Assembly (NCBI GenBank): GCA_025267735.1
Contig: CM046301.1
Coordinates: 52,843,872 to 52,907,871, forward strand
DNA from: Mactra quadrangularis
Lineage: Eukaryota > Mollusca > Bivalvia > Venerida > Mactridae
Direction: 5' to 3'
Length of the DNA: 64,000 bases
The notes beneath the pieces were generated by a model. The model ran no database searches. It saw only the letters and a list, made by a program, of their open reading frames with translations, and was not told the origin of the DNA. This document shows positions 23,608 to 35,200 of this stretch, piece after piece; the first letter of the stretch is position 1, and the number at the start of each line of letters is the position of its first letter. The position numbers and the translations under genes are program-made.

Positions 23608-24719
23608 TCTCAATCCCTAAGGGTGCATTCTTCCATTGGACTACTGCTCTTATGTTAGGTAAGCAAGGCCATTGATTTTGAATATTGGAAACCTTACGGT
23701 ACTGAAGAAAGAAAATTAGCATGTAAGCTAGTTAAATAGATGAGCAAGTTGCCGTAAATGTATAATTAAGAAAAAAGCTTCAACATGTCTTGTGTTAATG
23801 TTAAAATATTGCCTTTGAACTTAGTATATTTCTCTAAATTACTAATTAGAGACCTATATACCAGTTTTAAATTCCAAGAATAGTAACTAGGTCTCTATTT
23901 TAGTAGAAATTTGTTTGGTTTAATAGCTGTTTAAACTGTCTATTTGTTGTTTAATGTTTACTGTTTGTTTGTCAATAGACCATTTCGACTTGGAACTCAA
24001 GTTGATTTCTTACTGGATGTACCTGTGGAGAACAAAGTTGAAATAAAAATGTTTGTATATAAAGAACAACTTTACTTAATCTGTATTGCTTGATTTTTTT
24101 GCATGAATTTATCATTAACTTGGTGCTGTAAAACCTCCGTTTGGTCTGCATGGTTCTGAAACATATCTGGACCTGTTATGGAATATATTCAGACCTATCA
24201 GGTATGGCGAATTTCTCAGTACCTTCTGATAACTATATATAAATTAAGAAGGGTAATGACTAGTTGACGCTGACCAATTGATGTAATACTTAGGGATGAG
24301 AGCCTGGTCTTGTTTGTCAACAGTTCTTATTAACTTGTAATTGTCTACCCTTAGTTATAAAATATCTAAAATATGGTTACTATAGACAAATAATGCTAGT
24401 ATTGTTGTCGTCTATAATTTAATGGAATGTTTATGCTGTTTCTTGAAAAATGTAGACATTTATGTTGTTAAGTAGGATTATGTAATGAAATGACAGGATT
24501 ATTATATTAGATGCACTCAGACACGTTGTTGTTGCTTTCATTTTTATATTAGAAATAAAAGTTCTTAAATATGGTCTTAAACTGTCAACTGAACATAGGG
24601 TGTGGGAAAATATTGAAAAGTTTAATGTGTACTGTGATGCAGTTAGATGGTATTTCAAGGTCTGTAAACGTACCATAGAGCCATGGAATCCTTCTATTGC
24701 CTAATACCTGTAAAATAAG
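23608..24719. other. Unassigned AT-rich sequence
   Basis: Nothing recognised. A phrase near 23980 (AATAGACCATTTCGACTTGG) loosely resembles the end of the MITE at 26311. Confidence 0.45.
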
Positions 24720-24728
24720 TTAATTCAG

Positions 24729-25043
24729 AAACTTTTTTAGGGAGGGGTTAAACACCATAGCAACACATTGTATAGGTAATATCACAGCGGTCAGTTCACT
24801 TACTGACTGTTCCTGGAAAGGCTAATCCTCTGGATTTAGCTGTTAATTAACTAGTAGGCACATTCTTCTGTATGTGACTGACTACTGCCCTACATGATTT
24901 AGAATCAGTGGTAGGAGGGAGAATGGCTGTAGAAAATTATTTCATGAACAAGCTTTACGAAAGTATGCCCTGCTCGGGAATCGAAACCTACGACCCCTCG
25001 ATCAGTAGACTTGTGCGCTTCCAACTGAGTTAGGTGGGCAGGT
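24729..25043 (-). repeat. tRNA-derived SINE (second family), reverse orientation
   Basis: Minus strand: head with A box (TAACTCAGTTGGAAGC) and B box (GGTTTCGATTCC), then a body containing CAGTCAGTAAGTG and ACAATGTGTTGC. TTAATTCAG flanks both sides (24720-24728, 25044-25052). Same family as 39642-39937. Confidence 0.85.
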
Positions 25044-25052
25044 TTAATTCAG

Positions 25053-26310
25053 GATCAATAGATATTCTGATGGGTATAATTTAGTGCAATTGCAATCATA
25101 ACTATTGATTATCTGAAGCGCTAGTCTGATTTATTATATTACTTAGAAAAGAGAAAACTTTTTGACTACCCCAACTACAATATATTCCCTATTAAACGCC
25201 CCCTGTGGTCGGACCTTTTCCAAAAGGGTGTGGTCATACCAGTACAAAATAATTATGGTGAAATTACTACAATAAAATCAGTCTCTATTGTATGTTTATA
25301 ATATTTAATTGGAATATATGATGTACTGAAAAAAGGAGTTGCAATTAGTGTTCTGTTTTCAATTAATTAGGAATGTAATATTGAACTGGAAATACTTGTT
25401 AGTCTGGCTTGTGAAGAGACATAATAGGCATAGTATATGTGGGAGCTGTCAAAAGCAACAATAAAATACCACTTCTTTTATTGTACCTTTACTTATTCAT
25501 TAAGGCTAGAGACAGCCCTGTGTTGCTTATTTTTTTCTAATTTTTAAATTGAACTCAATTAGAAGTTGTTGTTTTTCAAAAATAGGGGGGTAATAGAGAG
25601 TATACCGTACATGGAATTAGTAATTTTCGTAGCCTAAATCAATTCACAAGTTTCTGTGATGCAGTTTGATGTTATCTCAAGGTCTACCTCACAGACATGG
25701 AATTCTTTAGTCACTTTATGCCTATAAACAGTGTTGATGGGTGAACATTTGATGTGATGATCAGTGTTTTTATTGAGAATCTAACAAGTTACTTTCTACA
25801 GCAAGGCGATCCCTGCAATTGAAATGTCATGTCCATTCAGAAGCTGAGTTCTCTATTTTGGAGGCTATACAAGATAGATAACTTACATGTAGATTGATGA
25901 CTGAGACAAGTTCTCAATTTTCAATCACAAATGCACTTCATTGATGATGTCATCTGAACATAACGTTGATAGAGGTCAGCCTCATCCAATTTGATGATTT
26001 GTGCTTTACTACTTTTGTAAAAAGCTGAACAAAGTAGACACACCTTTTAAAGTTTGTTTCCATATACTTGTTCAGCCTCCTTTACAATTTGGCATGATAA
26101 CCTCAGGCAGGTGATCCCTCACAGTATTCATTTCCTCTTGAGCAGAGTTGAACAGTGGAATTTCTTGCTCAATGAACTCTGGAAGTGCACTTTCCACCAC
26201 TTGACCACTGCTTCTAAAACTATGAAACTGATCATGAAAGCAAAGAATGTTCCAGAAACATAGGTGATATGACGTGTATAGTAAAGTGAAATTATTCAAC
26301 TGTCTTACAA
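25053..26310. other. Unassigned AT-rich sequence
   Basis: No supported feature. Overlapping open frames on both strands at 26054-26299 show no recognisable domain. Confidence 0.45.
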
Positions 26311-26518
26311 TAGACTATATCCGGAATTCAAATATTATTTGGGTTTTTCCATGTAGGTACAAACAAACTTTCACTGTTACAATGAAAACACCTGTACAAA
26401 GAACAATAGGATTGAATGCATATTTTGTGATTTTCATCAATAATGTGTAACAAACTTTGTTTGTACCTACATCACACGGATGGAAAAACCCACAAATTTG
26501 AGTTCCGAATTAAGTCTA
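26311..26518. mobile_element. MITE, about 208 bp, TA-flanked
   Basis: Long inverted ends: TAGACTATATCCGGAATTCA and (right, reverse complement) TAGACTTAATTCGGAACTCA, then matching GGGTTTTTCCATG and GTAGGTACAAACAAA on both sides. TA at each outer edge suggests a Tc1/mariner type. Confidence 0.8.
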
Positions 26519-27944
26519 TTACAAAACCAGCTTGTTTCAATTATTTTGGAGTTATTTTGTATACAGGTTGAGTATTTTACAAAGATTTGCTGTTTTTACA
26601 TGGATTAGGAAAGCTCTCTAGTTAGTTATTCAGAGATTCCTCCTAATGGTCAGGGGTTCCTCTAATAATAGACTAAATGTAGGGTACAGATTTGCAGTCA
26701 CTAATTGCAATAAACAATTCATAAAATTATGATCTCAAGTTTATGTAAGAAATGGGTAAATAAAAGGGATCCTAATGGAATCCTTAGCTAGGCATCAGTG
26801 AGATTCCTCCCAAGATTTTAGTATCCTCAGAATCCCGGGACACTGTTAATGTGAACCCTGTATTATCAGTTTAAATATGTTATACCATACCATGTAAAAA
26901 GAAGCCAAAAAAACCCTGATGTCATCACAGACCACTTGACCTCATCCTTATTACACTTCATGTCTCTGTCTATGTTGATACCTTTAATGTGTATAAAATA
27001 ACAAGATAATGTGAGAGATAAGCTGTATTAATGATAGAATGATGTCATTCGTATTTTTACTGTAAATAGAAGATCGACCTGATCAATATTTAGATGAACA
27101 TTTATATTATAGGCTTGGGTTATTTTACTGCAGTTAAGATCAATGGTTTTTATGGGATTTAACAAAATATTGGTCTTTTTTTTCAGCAGCAGTTCACCTA
27201 ACATAGCTTTTCTGGACATTTGTCTGGTACCAATGCTAACCCTTCTACAAGGCAGACAACTTCTTTATGTACCTTATTAATAAAGGAAAGTGAGCATTAA
27301 GGTAAAAAGTTACCTAAACTAACTATGCTGGGTTAGAGAGGAACAAGTTACTCCCTTAGGACCCAAGATTAAAACATCCCGCATGTAGCTTTAATACTGC
27401 TCCACTGATCTAGGCCTCTGAACAACTTTATATAATGTTTATCGTATAAAATAATGTTATTGTCAGCAGCTGCTGTCATAGTGCAATGGTTGACATCCAG
27501 TCTGCCTATCTAGTTTAATCTGGTTCAGTCAAGTAGTTTCTGATATGTTTCTGTTGAATATAACCATAGGATATTCATGTATTATGTTACTGTTAGAAGC
27601 CACAGTTAGAAGTGTGGTTAGTATGCCTGACTTTCAATCAAGGTTGCTTTCAAGTAATGATAAAATTTAATGATTATTTTAAAGCAGATTAGCAGGGTGC
27701 TGCACTCTGCCCTTTTATTCAGGTATAGTAACTTTGAAACATTAACCCTCTGATACACCCTGCCCCTTTTTCTGCTTCCGTGCCATTTTCCAAGTTCTAT
27801 AGTATTCACTTGAATCATACCCTTCTGTTTAATATGACAATAACCTTGATTTTTCCTTCATATTGGAAGAAATTGTTGACTCTTATTGGAGATCTAAGCA
27901 AGTGCTGTAATGGTACAATACACTTGAAGTACTCCCTCACCTTT
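26519..27944. other. Unassigned AT-rich sequence
   Basis: A weak tRNA-like phrase at 27595-27655 (AGTGTGGTTAGTATGCCTGA) may be a SINE scrap. Nothing else recognised. Confidence 0.4.
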
Positions 27945-28138
27945 AAGCTAGCTTTTGTTGGGAGATGATAGAGTGTCTGCTTACAAATTAGAAGGTTGAA
28001 GGTTCGACCCCAATCTCAACCATAGATTTATATCATGTTACTCATGTAAATGAGAATAATCTAAAAAAGCTAGTTAGGTGTGCCTGTCTGCTATAAATAA
28101 CTGAAAAAATGGGGATAAACAACATTAAATACAAATAA
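27945..28138 (+). repeat. tRNA-like SINE (third family), copy 1
   Basis: Head with A-box-like TAGCTTTTGTTGGGAG and B box AGGTTCGACCCC, body phrase AAAAGCTAGTTAGGTGTGCC and end ACATTAAATACAAATAAAC. Matches 48582-48893 in order. Confidence 0.65.
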
Positions 28139-30466
28139 ACAAATTTATAGTAATCAGTGCACCTTTTCACAAAAATTCTTATGAAAAAAGTTATCGTCAG
28201 TCAATTTCATCAGTTCATTTCAAAGTCAGAAGGATGATAAAAATAAGTATATGATATTCAAAAGGTATACAATATTTTACATAATTCAATAGTATTTGGA
28301 ATTGATTGGCCAAAGAAATGACTATTTTATTAATGTTTCTTGCTTTTGACTTACGAAGATTTTTTATCTTAAGATTTTTTGTGAAAAGCACCACAGAAAT
28401 CATGTAAAATCTTGTAAACCTGTGAACTGTGGTATAATACTATCATTAGACCAACATTTTTATATTTTTTGATTTATGGGAGCGCCGACCCTAATTTCTG
28501 GTGAAATGAAATAAAAATAAAAGAAACAAAATTTTCTTTTGAGTTGATGAATTCCCTCCCTTGCAAAAAAAAATACCCGCGATCTGTCAGAGAAATCTGG
28601 CGCGTTACCTAACGATTTTGCTACGTATCGCTATGAAAAAAATAGCGATAATCAATACCTATTGGACAACTCAATAAGTATTGAATATCAAAATCGCCCG
28701 TGCGTCAATTTGACCCGCGTATATTTTGCCTTCAAAAGTCATAGTTTAATCAAGATCTCGGATCGACAACAAGTGGAGCGTATGTTACGTCCGCCTATTT
28801 GATGTAATCGACCAATCAGGGATGCGCGCTACGCGGGGGTTGCAGTTAGTAAACACACTTCAAAAGCCGATAACAAGTAACTCCTTTGTTTATCAATCAC
28901 CCCTGTGTTTTTTTGTCGCCCAATAAGACCAATTGGCGTCCGCTCAAAAAATCAATAGTGCTACATGTCGGCCCGATAAGATTGTTTACGTAATCAAACT
29001 GTTGCAATTAACAAACATGGGACAAACTGTGATATTGCATTGATTAAAGTAGACAAGCTTTGGATGCTAGCCGTTAAATTGATAATTGTATTTAATTATG
29101 AGCATGTTGTGACGCAGTTTAAATAGACGTAATAGCCAGTTAGCAAATTTTTTAAAAAGACTATTGAAATTGACAACAATGATAAACTCTGATTAAATGA
29201 TGATAATAATAATCGTTAAATTCCACGTCAAAATAATCATTAATACAAATCATTTTACTACGAATTAAGTTTTTTATTTTGTACTGTCATACATTTTCGC
29301 GACCGACGCTATCGCCAATAAAGTGAAACATCGTTCAAATTACGTTGTAATTAAATTATGTTTTATCATTTTGATTTTTAGATTTTCTTAATTTAGCAAT
29401 AAGTAAAGGGAAATTCCCTCATTTTATCGATTTCAAGAATAAACATCGGTTGAATATGTGAAAATTTTAAAATATTCGTCACATAATCTATCTGTGTTTT
29501 AGACTCTAAAAACAATAAATAGCATCTATTGCTACATGAAAAGCATGTTTTAACAAAAGGTATGATTTTATACATGGGTCTGTTTGTCAAATGTGACAGA
29601 AACTATAATGTAACTGTTGTTTTATAAAATCTCATGCAGAAAATATGGGACTCCAACTTTTGTCTGTGGGACTACTTTTCTTAGTATTAAAGAGAGTCTT
29701 GGACTCCTTCTTGTCAAATCCTAGTGAGAACCCTGAAATTTTAGTAATTGAAGTTATTGCTTAAAGCTACAACAACGACATTAAAATCAATGGACAAAAA
29801 CGCATGAAGTATAGTTTGACCCCTGAAAATTTGATTTTGACCCCTGAAAATTTGATTTTGACCTCTGAAAATTTTGACCGAAGGGTCATTGACCCTTGAG
29901 TCAGATACTAAGTCACCTGGTCAAATCTTGAAAACCCTTGAGAACATTAAAGAGATCACTTCATATACTTTTTATAGCTTTTTATATTTGAACTGAAAAA
30001 AAAACAATAACAAAAAATCTTCCTTTAGATTTATTCTTTGATATATGATATAAAATGCATATTATAACAATAATGATTATATTTACTGAACTTATGTCAA
30101 TAATATTTGTGATTATAGCAATAAATGTTATCAAAAATAAGTTTTCGGAAAAATAAAAAAATGCTGACCTTTTTTCAATTTTATTTTGTCGACTCAACCA
30201 AAAAGTGGATTTTATTTTTATTTAGCCCCCCCCCCCCCGACTCAATTTTTTTGAAAAAATTCCCGTAAAACAAACAATAAAAAAATGTTGGCCTTATGAT
30301 TTGTTAATAGTAGTGAAGTTATAATATTGATATAATATTTTCTGTCAGCTATAATAATACCAGTAATTACTTGATATTTAAGAGATGATATTCTATCTCT
30401 ATGATTTATTTATCTAGATCATAATTATAGTAGGAACAATGGATGATTTGGTTGTTATGTTTCTCT
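28139..30466. other. Unassigned stretch with a CpG-bearing block
   Basis: 28480-29350 is richer in CpG than its surroundings and is probably old mobile DNA. A 21-bp triplet repeat lies at 29817-29876 (GACCCCTGAAAATTTGATTT) followed by a 17-bp inverted repeat AAGGGTCATTGACCCTT (29881-29897). C-tract at 30225-30238. Confidence 0.45.
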
Positions 30467-31086
30467 TTAACCCTTTACTGGTTGCTACATGTGTGAAAAG
30501 TAGCCATTTTTTCACCATTACGGGCTAGGGCTATTTCAAGATGCTCTAATTTCATTACTAATTATCACACAGTTATGCAACTTGGCCAAGTTATTCCCTT
30601 GGTGAATGTCTTTCAGAAAAACCAAGTTGAACCCAGATATCCATTACCATGGCAATGCTGGGGCGAAGCAAAAACGGCAAAAAATGCAATTTTCGCTCTT
30701 TTTCCACCCCACGTTTGCACTTCAAACGATAATATTTTCCGAAATTGAGGTCTAAAGTGCCAGGTCTTTTCAGATACTGAAAACATGTTTTCTTATCAGC
30801 ATTTGACGCCATTTCTCAATGACTCCAATTTTGTTCTGGCGATGACGGGCGCTGCGCCCCCTTCAAACCCCAGCAACAAAGGGGGGCACATCCCCCTTCG
30901 GAACCCCCCTGAGACATCAATTGATGGGGGAGGTGCGCAAAAAACGAGCTCATTTTTTTGGGACAACTATCCTTTAGTGAAATTCACTTAATCCAGTTAA
31001 AAAACACCATTTTCAAGGCTGTGGCGGCCATTTTGGAGGGGGGGTCTAGACACGTAAAAATGCGGGATTGAGCGGTTAAGGGTTAA
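30467..31086 (+). mobile_element. piggyBac-like MITE, 620 bp, intact ends
   Basis: TTAA at both ends (30467-30470, 31083-31086) with inverted ends CCCTTTACTGGTTGC and CCCTTAACCGCTC. Internal landmarks shared with 10111-10722. Contains a GC-rich block (30840-30945). TTAA plus CCC ends are the piggyBac signature; no transposase. Confidence 0.87.
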
Positions 31087-31270
31087 ATGAAAACTGTTGA
31101 TGACTGTGACTATCTATGTAGAAATCATTGTAAACATTACTCATTTGTTGTATGTAGCCAACCTCTTAAAGAACATATTCATCAATTCATGAATGTTCAT
31201 GAACTGTTCATGAATATTGGAAAATAATTGGAGAAAAATGTTCCCGAACTATTAAGTTCAATCCCCTCTG

Positions 31271-31647
31271 CAGGGCTCAAATTTAAGCTCGCATACTTGC
31301 AAAATGCGAGTGGATTTTAAAAATTGCAAGTACATGTATCTTTAATTTTTATTCACAAATTTCTGCAAGATGGAATCGTCGCAAAAATATATCTGTCCAA
31401 ACTAATGAGGCTGAAATTAGCATTGAAACGACCAGATAGATCGATAGTATTAATTAAAGGTTCTCTGTAAAAACATGTTTGATATTCTTTGTCTATCCCA
31501 CAATAATGCCATTGTTCTAACTATAGTTAAATATAGCACTACACTCATGTTGTTCTTATATGCGAGTGACTTTTTCATTTTGGGAGTTGAAATAAAATCA
31601 GCTTGCAAAAACTTGCAAGTCCATTTTATTGTTGAATTCAAGCCCTG
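31271..31647. mobile_element. Probable hAT-like MITE, 377 bp
   Basis: Inverted ends CAGGGCTCAAATTTAAGC and CAGGGCTTGAATTCAAC; CCTCTG flanks both sides (31265-31270, 31648-31653). Internal CTTGCAA motifs in both orientations. Confidence 0.72.
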
Positions 31648-31653
31648 CCTCTG

Positions 31654-32728
31654 GGTCATTGCATTTTCCAGAAGGGGTAATTATGAAGAGTATCAGAAAT
31701 GATGATATTACAGCAAAAAGTAAGTAAGTTTGAAACTTTGAAGTCACTCTTTTTGATAAGATATTGAGGGGTATTTATTAGGAAAGGGCGTTAAATAGAG
31801 TATTTACAGTGATTTCAAACAGTAAGATTAAATATAGTTGAGAGTTGTACTGCATTCTTTTAACAGCAGATAATGGCATGGTTGTGAGTTTCTCAATACT
31901 GATACCAAAGATCAGGGTTTGTTGTACTTGCATGTACATGATATTATGTGGAATATGTATTTTTGTTTTCAGAAGTCAACTATTACAAAAAACTTGTATT
32001 TCTTAAAGTTTATAAAAGCTGCTAAAATAATGACATGGAATTTCAGGATTTTGAAAATTTCCAACTTTCATCCAACTGTTACTGTAAAGTTACAAAAGTT
32101 ATTAAATTTCAAACGATGTAATGCTAAACATTCTCTTTAGATTTAATGAAATATATATATTTCTATAAGAAAATTTATCTTATTTCACTACATAAAATAT
32201 ATTTTAAGTGGCTATCAGACATAACAACAGATTCAATGTCTTACTAGACATTGACCTTGATATGTCATTGAACTAAATCTCATATTTTAAGGTAATAAGT
32301 CAGTCTAGAACATTGGTCTTTTAAAATGTCAAATCAAGAAGTAAAAGACATGTTTCTTGTTTCATTGTTATTTATTTGAAAAATTTTAAGACAAAAAATA
32401 AATGTAAACAATGCTTTAAATGGAATATAAATATATTTGGGTCAGAAACCTTGAATAACGCAATAAAGAAATTTAAATATATACCAGAATCTGAAAAGAT
32501 AATATCTCTTGAGTGTAATAACCTGGGGTTGTCTTAAAAATATATCTTAGAATAAGGTTGTAGTTATCAGAATTTAGAAAATTGTATCCTATGATTTCAC
32601 TCAGCTATTTAAGAAAGCCTAATGCCTAGACTAATTATCATACCTTCCTTGTGTATGTCTGTCTCTAATGCTTTCTTAGAAACATGATCTAACCATTTAT
32701 ATGCAATTATCATGACATTCAGAAATGT
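31654..32728. other. Unassigned AT-rich sequence
   Basis: No supported feature. Confidence 0.45.
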
Positions 32729-32890
32729 TTAACCCTTAACTGATTGCTACATGGGTGAATAGTGGCATTTTTTCACTAGCTAGGGCTATTTCAAGATGCT
32801 CTAATTTCATTACTAATTGACTGACAGTTATATAACTTGGTCAAGTTATTCCCTGAGAAAATGCCAGTTGAGCTCCGATCCCAATTACTT
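32729..32890 (+). mobile_element. piggyBac-like MITE, truncated
   Basis: Begins TTAACCCTTAACTGATTGC and follows 30467-30640 (GGGCTATTTCAAGATGCTCT, AACTTGGTCAAGTTATTCCC), then stops. Confidence 0.78.
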
Positions 32891-34194
32891 CTTGCTGGTC
32901 TTAACCAATACCAGTGTTGAATAATTATTCATGTTATCTACAACATGCAATTACTTATAGGTAAAGTTTACTGTAAACAAGCATAATTATGTTTTTCCTT
33001 GCTTACTTTTTGTTGACAAATAATTAAATGACATCATGAAGCACATAAAACAACTATTACCTTTCTGTCCCTAAATCCTGAGCACAAAATTTGAATAAAA
33101 CAGTAACTTGGTCATTTACAAAACTAATTAATGCAGAGCTTTCATTATGTACAATTACAACTCAATGACTTATTTGGGCATTTTTTGGACATGTAATGTA
33201 AATGTAAAAGTTATTTAATTCAATATTTAAAGTTTTTCTCATTTTTTGGCTGCTGTAAGAATTTGATGAAAAAATGTTACATTCTGAATATTGCTTTACT
33301 ATATACCCTGAATTCAAGTTGAAATTATTCGTGAATTACTTTTAAGAAATCTTTGTCTACTGGTATTACCTGACAGATCAAATAAATCTGCTTTTTGTAT
33401 TTGTATTGATAAAAAGAAACAGAAAAAAAGTTGTCTTGGAAAAACCTAGAATTTTCTGCTTGCAGAATGTTCAATTTCTACAGTTACTTTCACATTCATT
33501 TAAGTAGATGTTGAGGTTCCTTAGCTTAAAATCTACTATTTATTGATGATTAGAATTTAAAGGTTAATTAGATAAAACCTTGTTTTCTTATGTATTTTGT
33601 CTGCTGTATATACTCTTAATGAAAAATAAACGTTCCTGTTTTAGTTCTCAGTGGGCTTGTGATAACAGCATCTAGAATTTTCTGGTTCTCATTCATTTCT
33701 TTGGTTTAAAACTTAACAAATCTTATTTTGCCTGAAACCATATTTCTCATTTGAGTTTCTATTACAATGTTTTTCCACATAAGGAAATAATACTTACATT
33801 TCCGATCTTCTTTTGTTAATACTAATATAAACTGTGTAAGTTTAATTACCTTACATTGAGCTGTCTCTCTCTGTCTCTCGCAGACATTTTCAATTTGAAA
33901 TTCCTTAGAAATTATCAAGTATATGCTTTGAGCTTGATACTTATTCTTAAATTGCTCATCAACCTGAATATCAAAGTCTGGTGTCTATTGTTGTTGAGTG
34001 TTTATGACCCCATGGACTCAATGGTTACAATTTCTGTAGTTTGTCAACTTGAGTTGACATTTTCAGAGTTTAGAAAACATTGTTAAAACTTGAATAAAAG
34101 AAAAACATTGTTATTGTAGTGTTTGCAAGAAAGTTTGCTTCTCCAGTCTTATCTTGGGAATAACTTTTATCACCTCAATTTTTAATGTCTTGAA
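32891..34194. other. Unassigned AT-rich sequence
   Basis: No supported feature; a short CTCTCTCTGTCTCTCG run at 33861-33877. Confidence 0.45.
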
Positions 34195-34341
34195 ACTTTG
34201 TATGTTTGTAGGGTTACACAGGAACTGTATTTCCATTTTGTAAAGTTATGGAATTTTCGGAACAACTTTAAACATTTTTATGTTGGCAGGGTGCACCAGA
34301 ACTGTGTTTCCATTTTGTACAGTTTTGGAATTTATTCCCAA
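34195..34341. repeat. Diverged tandem duplication, about 80 bp
   Basis: AGGAACTGTATTTCCATTTT at 34218 and CAGAACTGTGTTTCCATTTT about 80 bp later, each followed by GTAMAGTTNTGGAATTT. Confidence 0.65.
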
Positions 34342-34428
34342 TCCAACTATCAGAGCTTGTGGATATTTCTACTCAGATTTTTCACCTTTCTTATTGAGTC
34401 AATAACTTAAAATACAAAATTTAAATTT

Positions 34429-34504
34429 CGAGGGTTGCCCGCAAGACTGTAGTAAGTACATTGCGTTAAAGAGAGAGTTACTACAGTCTTGCTGGCAAAC
34501 CTTC
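34429..34504. repeat. Hairpin repeat, copy 2
   Basis: Arms CGAGGGTTGCCCGCAAGACT.. and ..TACAGTCTTGCTGGCAAACC; the loop is the reverse complement of the loop at 22961-22984, so this copy is inverted relative to 22936-23009. Confidence 0.8.
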
Positions 34505-35079
34505 AAAATATCAGTGTGTGAACAGGAATTACATAATTGAAATTATACTCGACTTCTATAAGAAATTTTAAACATGTAGGTCAGATTTTAAAATCTTTCT
34601 GACTTAACTGTACCGAATTTACTATTGATACCTTTAGGTGTGGTAAAAACTCAAATGTTTTGCTGCAAGCTAGAATTTATTCTGCTCTTATAACCCTATA
34701 ATGCTGGATTGGCTATTATTGCTATTATAAGTCATTGTGTAGAATGTTACATAATAACTCCAAAGTTATGAAAAAAGCAGAACTAACTTTACTTTGAGAA
34801 AACCTGTGATTGTTTTTTCTATAAAATGTTTCATGGCGCTGCTATATAACAATTATTAAAGCAGTATAATTATATACAGTTATATTTCTCCTGCAGACAG
34901 ATTAGTGATTAGTCTGTCCAGTAGAATCATTGTTTCTATGTTATATTATAGAGAGAAACATTATATATGAATATATCAGCATGTCTAATGGACATCATAC
35001 ATCATTATAAACAAGACCTTAGCTTTAACCTACTGTACTAGATTATGAACAAGATACAATAGATAATATCCAGAACCAG
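34505..35079. other. Unassigned AT-rich sequence
   Basis: No supported feature. Confidence 0.45.
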
Positions 35080-35200
35080 ACCTTGACATTAAAGGTCGTC
35101 ATTTTGCCCCTGATGACCTATATTTAGGTTTGGGCATCAAAAATGTTACTGCTTGTAAAATATATAGCTTGTTGTCCAACTGGGCAACCTACTATAATCA
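35080..35200. repeat. Dispersed TIR element, copy B (inverted relative to copy A)
   Basis: Reverse complement contains GGTTGCCCAGTTGGACAAC, CCTAAATATAGGTCATCAGG and GACCTTTAATGTCAAGG, in the order seen at 1-150. Confidence 0.65.

Noticed and set aside
24960..25043. Reverse-strand tRNA gene
   Set aside because: Same reasoning: head of a SINE with a second copy at 39642-39937.
30591..30991. ORFs of 68-73 codons on both strands
   Set aside because: Inside the piggyBac-like MITE; not conserved in the copy at 10111-10722.
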